Notes under the pieces: model-generated
What the model was told of the DNA's origin: nothing
Databases searched by the model: none
What the model saw: the letters and a program-made list of their open reading frames with translations, nothing else
Source of the DNA: Herbaspirillum sp. GW103
Lineage (GTDB): Bacteria; Pseudomonadota; Gammaproteobacteria; Burkholderiales; Burkholderiaceae_D
Direction of reading: 5' to 3'
NCBI RefSeq assembly: GCF_000261365.1
Contig: NZ_AJVC01000004.1
Coordinates: 310,001-374,000 of the forward strand
Length of the DNA: 64,000 bases
Position numbers and translations under genes: made by a program
Part shown: positions 63,671 to 64,000 of the stretch, piece after piece
How the letters are laid out: the number at the start of each line of letters is the position of its first letter
How positions within the stretch are numbered: position 1 is the first letter of the stretch

Positions 63671-63767
63671 TCATTTTTCCGTCAGGACGTGAGCAGGCTC
63701 AACCGCTGACCCCCATCGCTGGCCCGCCCGTCCCAGGCATTTCAACTTAACGAACCAAGGAATCGAC

Positions 63768-64000
63768 ATGGCACGCATGGTCCACTGCATCAAACTGAAC
63801 AAGGAAGCCGAAGGCCTGGACTTCCCGCCCTATCCGGGCGAACTGGGCAAGCGCATTTATGAAAGTGTTTCCAAGGAAGCCTGGGCTGCCTGGCTCAAGC
63901 ACCAGACCATGCTGGTCAACGAAAACCGCCTGATGCTGGCCGACGCCCGCGCCCGCAAGTACCTGGCCGCACAAATGGAAAAGCATTTCTTCGGCGAAGG
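63768..64000 (+). CDS. yggX: YggX family Fe(II)-trafficking/oxidative damage protection protein (3' end cut)
   Basis: The first 77 residues, running off the window. [39 protein letters not shown] matches the small YggX family (about 90 residues), including the conserved Cys7 and the PPYPGELG loop; the next block [19 protein letters not shown] is also typical. The family protects iron-sulfur clusters from oxidants. It follows argA by 97 bp. Confidence 0.95.
   Translation, partial: MARMVHCIKLNKEAEGLDFPPYPGELGKRIYESVSKEAWAAWLKHQTMLVNENRLMLADARARKYLAAQMEKHFFGE

Overview
The window looks like chromosome of a GC-rich beta-proteobacterium of the Oxalobacteraceae, most like Herbaspirillum. This rests on the gene families, the E. 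coli-like gloB/methyltransferase/rnhA/dnaQ block, the two-gene EgtB/EgtD pathway, the LdcA-type decarboxylase and the overall codon use. The taxon is inferred, since no marker such as rRNA is present. Nearly all genes are ordinary core or accessory chromosomal genes. No insertion sequence, integrase, CRISPR array or rRNA was seen; there is one tRNA (Val, anticodon CAC).

Layout, left to right. 1-2451: end of a type VI secretion accessory module (unknown partial gene, a membrane protein resembling the C-terminal part of VasX/BTH_I2691-type toxins, a DUF6708 protein, a PAAR tip protein). 2483-3892: DUF2130 protein. 4034-4108: tRNA-Val. 4256-7227: dnaQ, rnhA, a methyltransferase and gloB. 7568-9094: mltD. 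9245-14841: yejABEF peptide importer. 15214-17912: fabI and a DEAD-box helicase with a long leader. 17991-21650: pqi lipid-transport operon with PqiA split in two genes. 21959-24145: leuA behind a leucine-rich leader peptide. 24463-26208: chemoreceptor. 26281-28674: egtD-egtB. 28968-32045: ABC exporter and old yellow enzyme. 32113-37140: dedA, SDR, BKACE, thyA, nitronate monooxygenase. 37153-39910: an adaptor and outer-membrane factor lacking their pump. 40020-44284: opgGH. 44628-45122: folA. 45334-47586: basic amino-acid decarboxylase. 47666-49837: two-gene chromate transporter with divergent LysR regulator. 49947-52881: arsRBCH behind a 40-bp palindromic operator. 52986-53555: dcd. 53780-58083: LprI-like protein and the wreck of an RTX/type I secretion locus. 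58122-62171 and 62357-63670: divergent hrpA and argA. 63768-end: yggX, cut by the window edge.

The most noteworthy signals are these. First, a 30-codon leader peptide upstream of leuA has seven Leu codons, five of them the rare CTA, and its predicted transcription start falls on its own ATG. Second, hrpA and argA have divergent TATAAT boxes so close to their start codons that both mRNAs should be leaderless or nearly so. Third, a deletion has fused an RTX protein carrying a papain-like (C39-like) domain to the last ~125 codons of an HlyD adaptor, removing the ABC exporter gene but leaving an intact TolC-type gene. Fourth, the arsR operator is a near-perfect 18-4-18 inverted repeat. Fifth, the DEAD-box helicase gene has a long leader beginning with a strong hairpin.

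Functionally, the window mixes housekeeping (replication, folate/thymidylate, fatty acids, Leu and Arg synthesis), envelope maintenance (MltD, PqiABC, OpgGH, DedA), stress defence (ergothioneine, arsenic, chromate, glyoxalase, nitronate) and remnants of two secretion systems.
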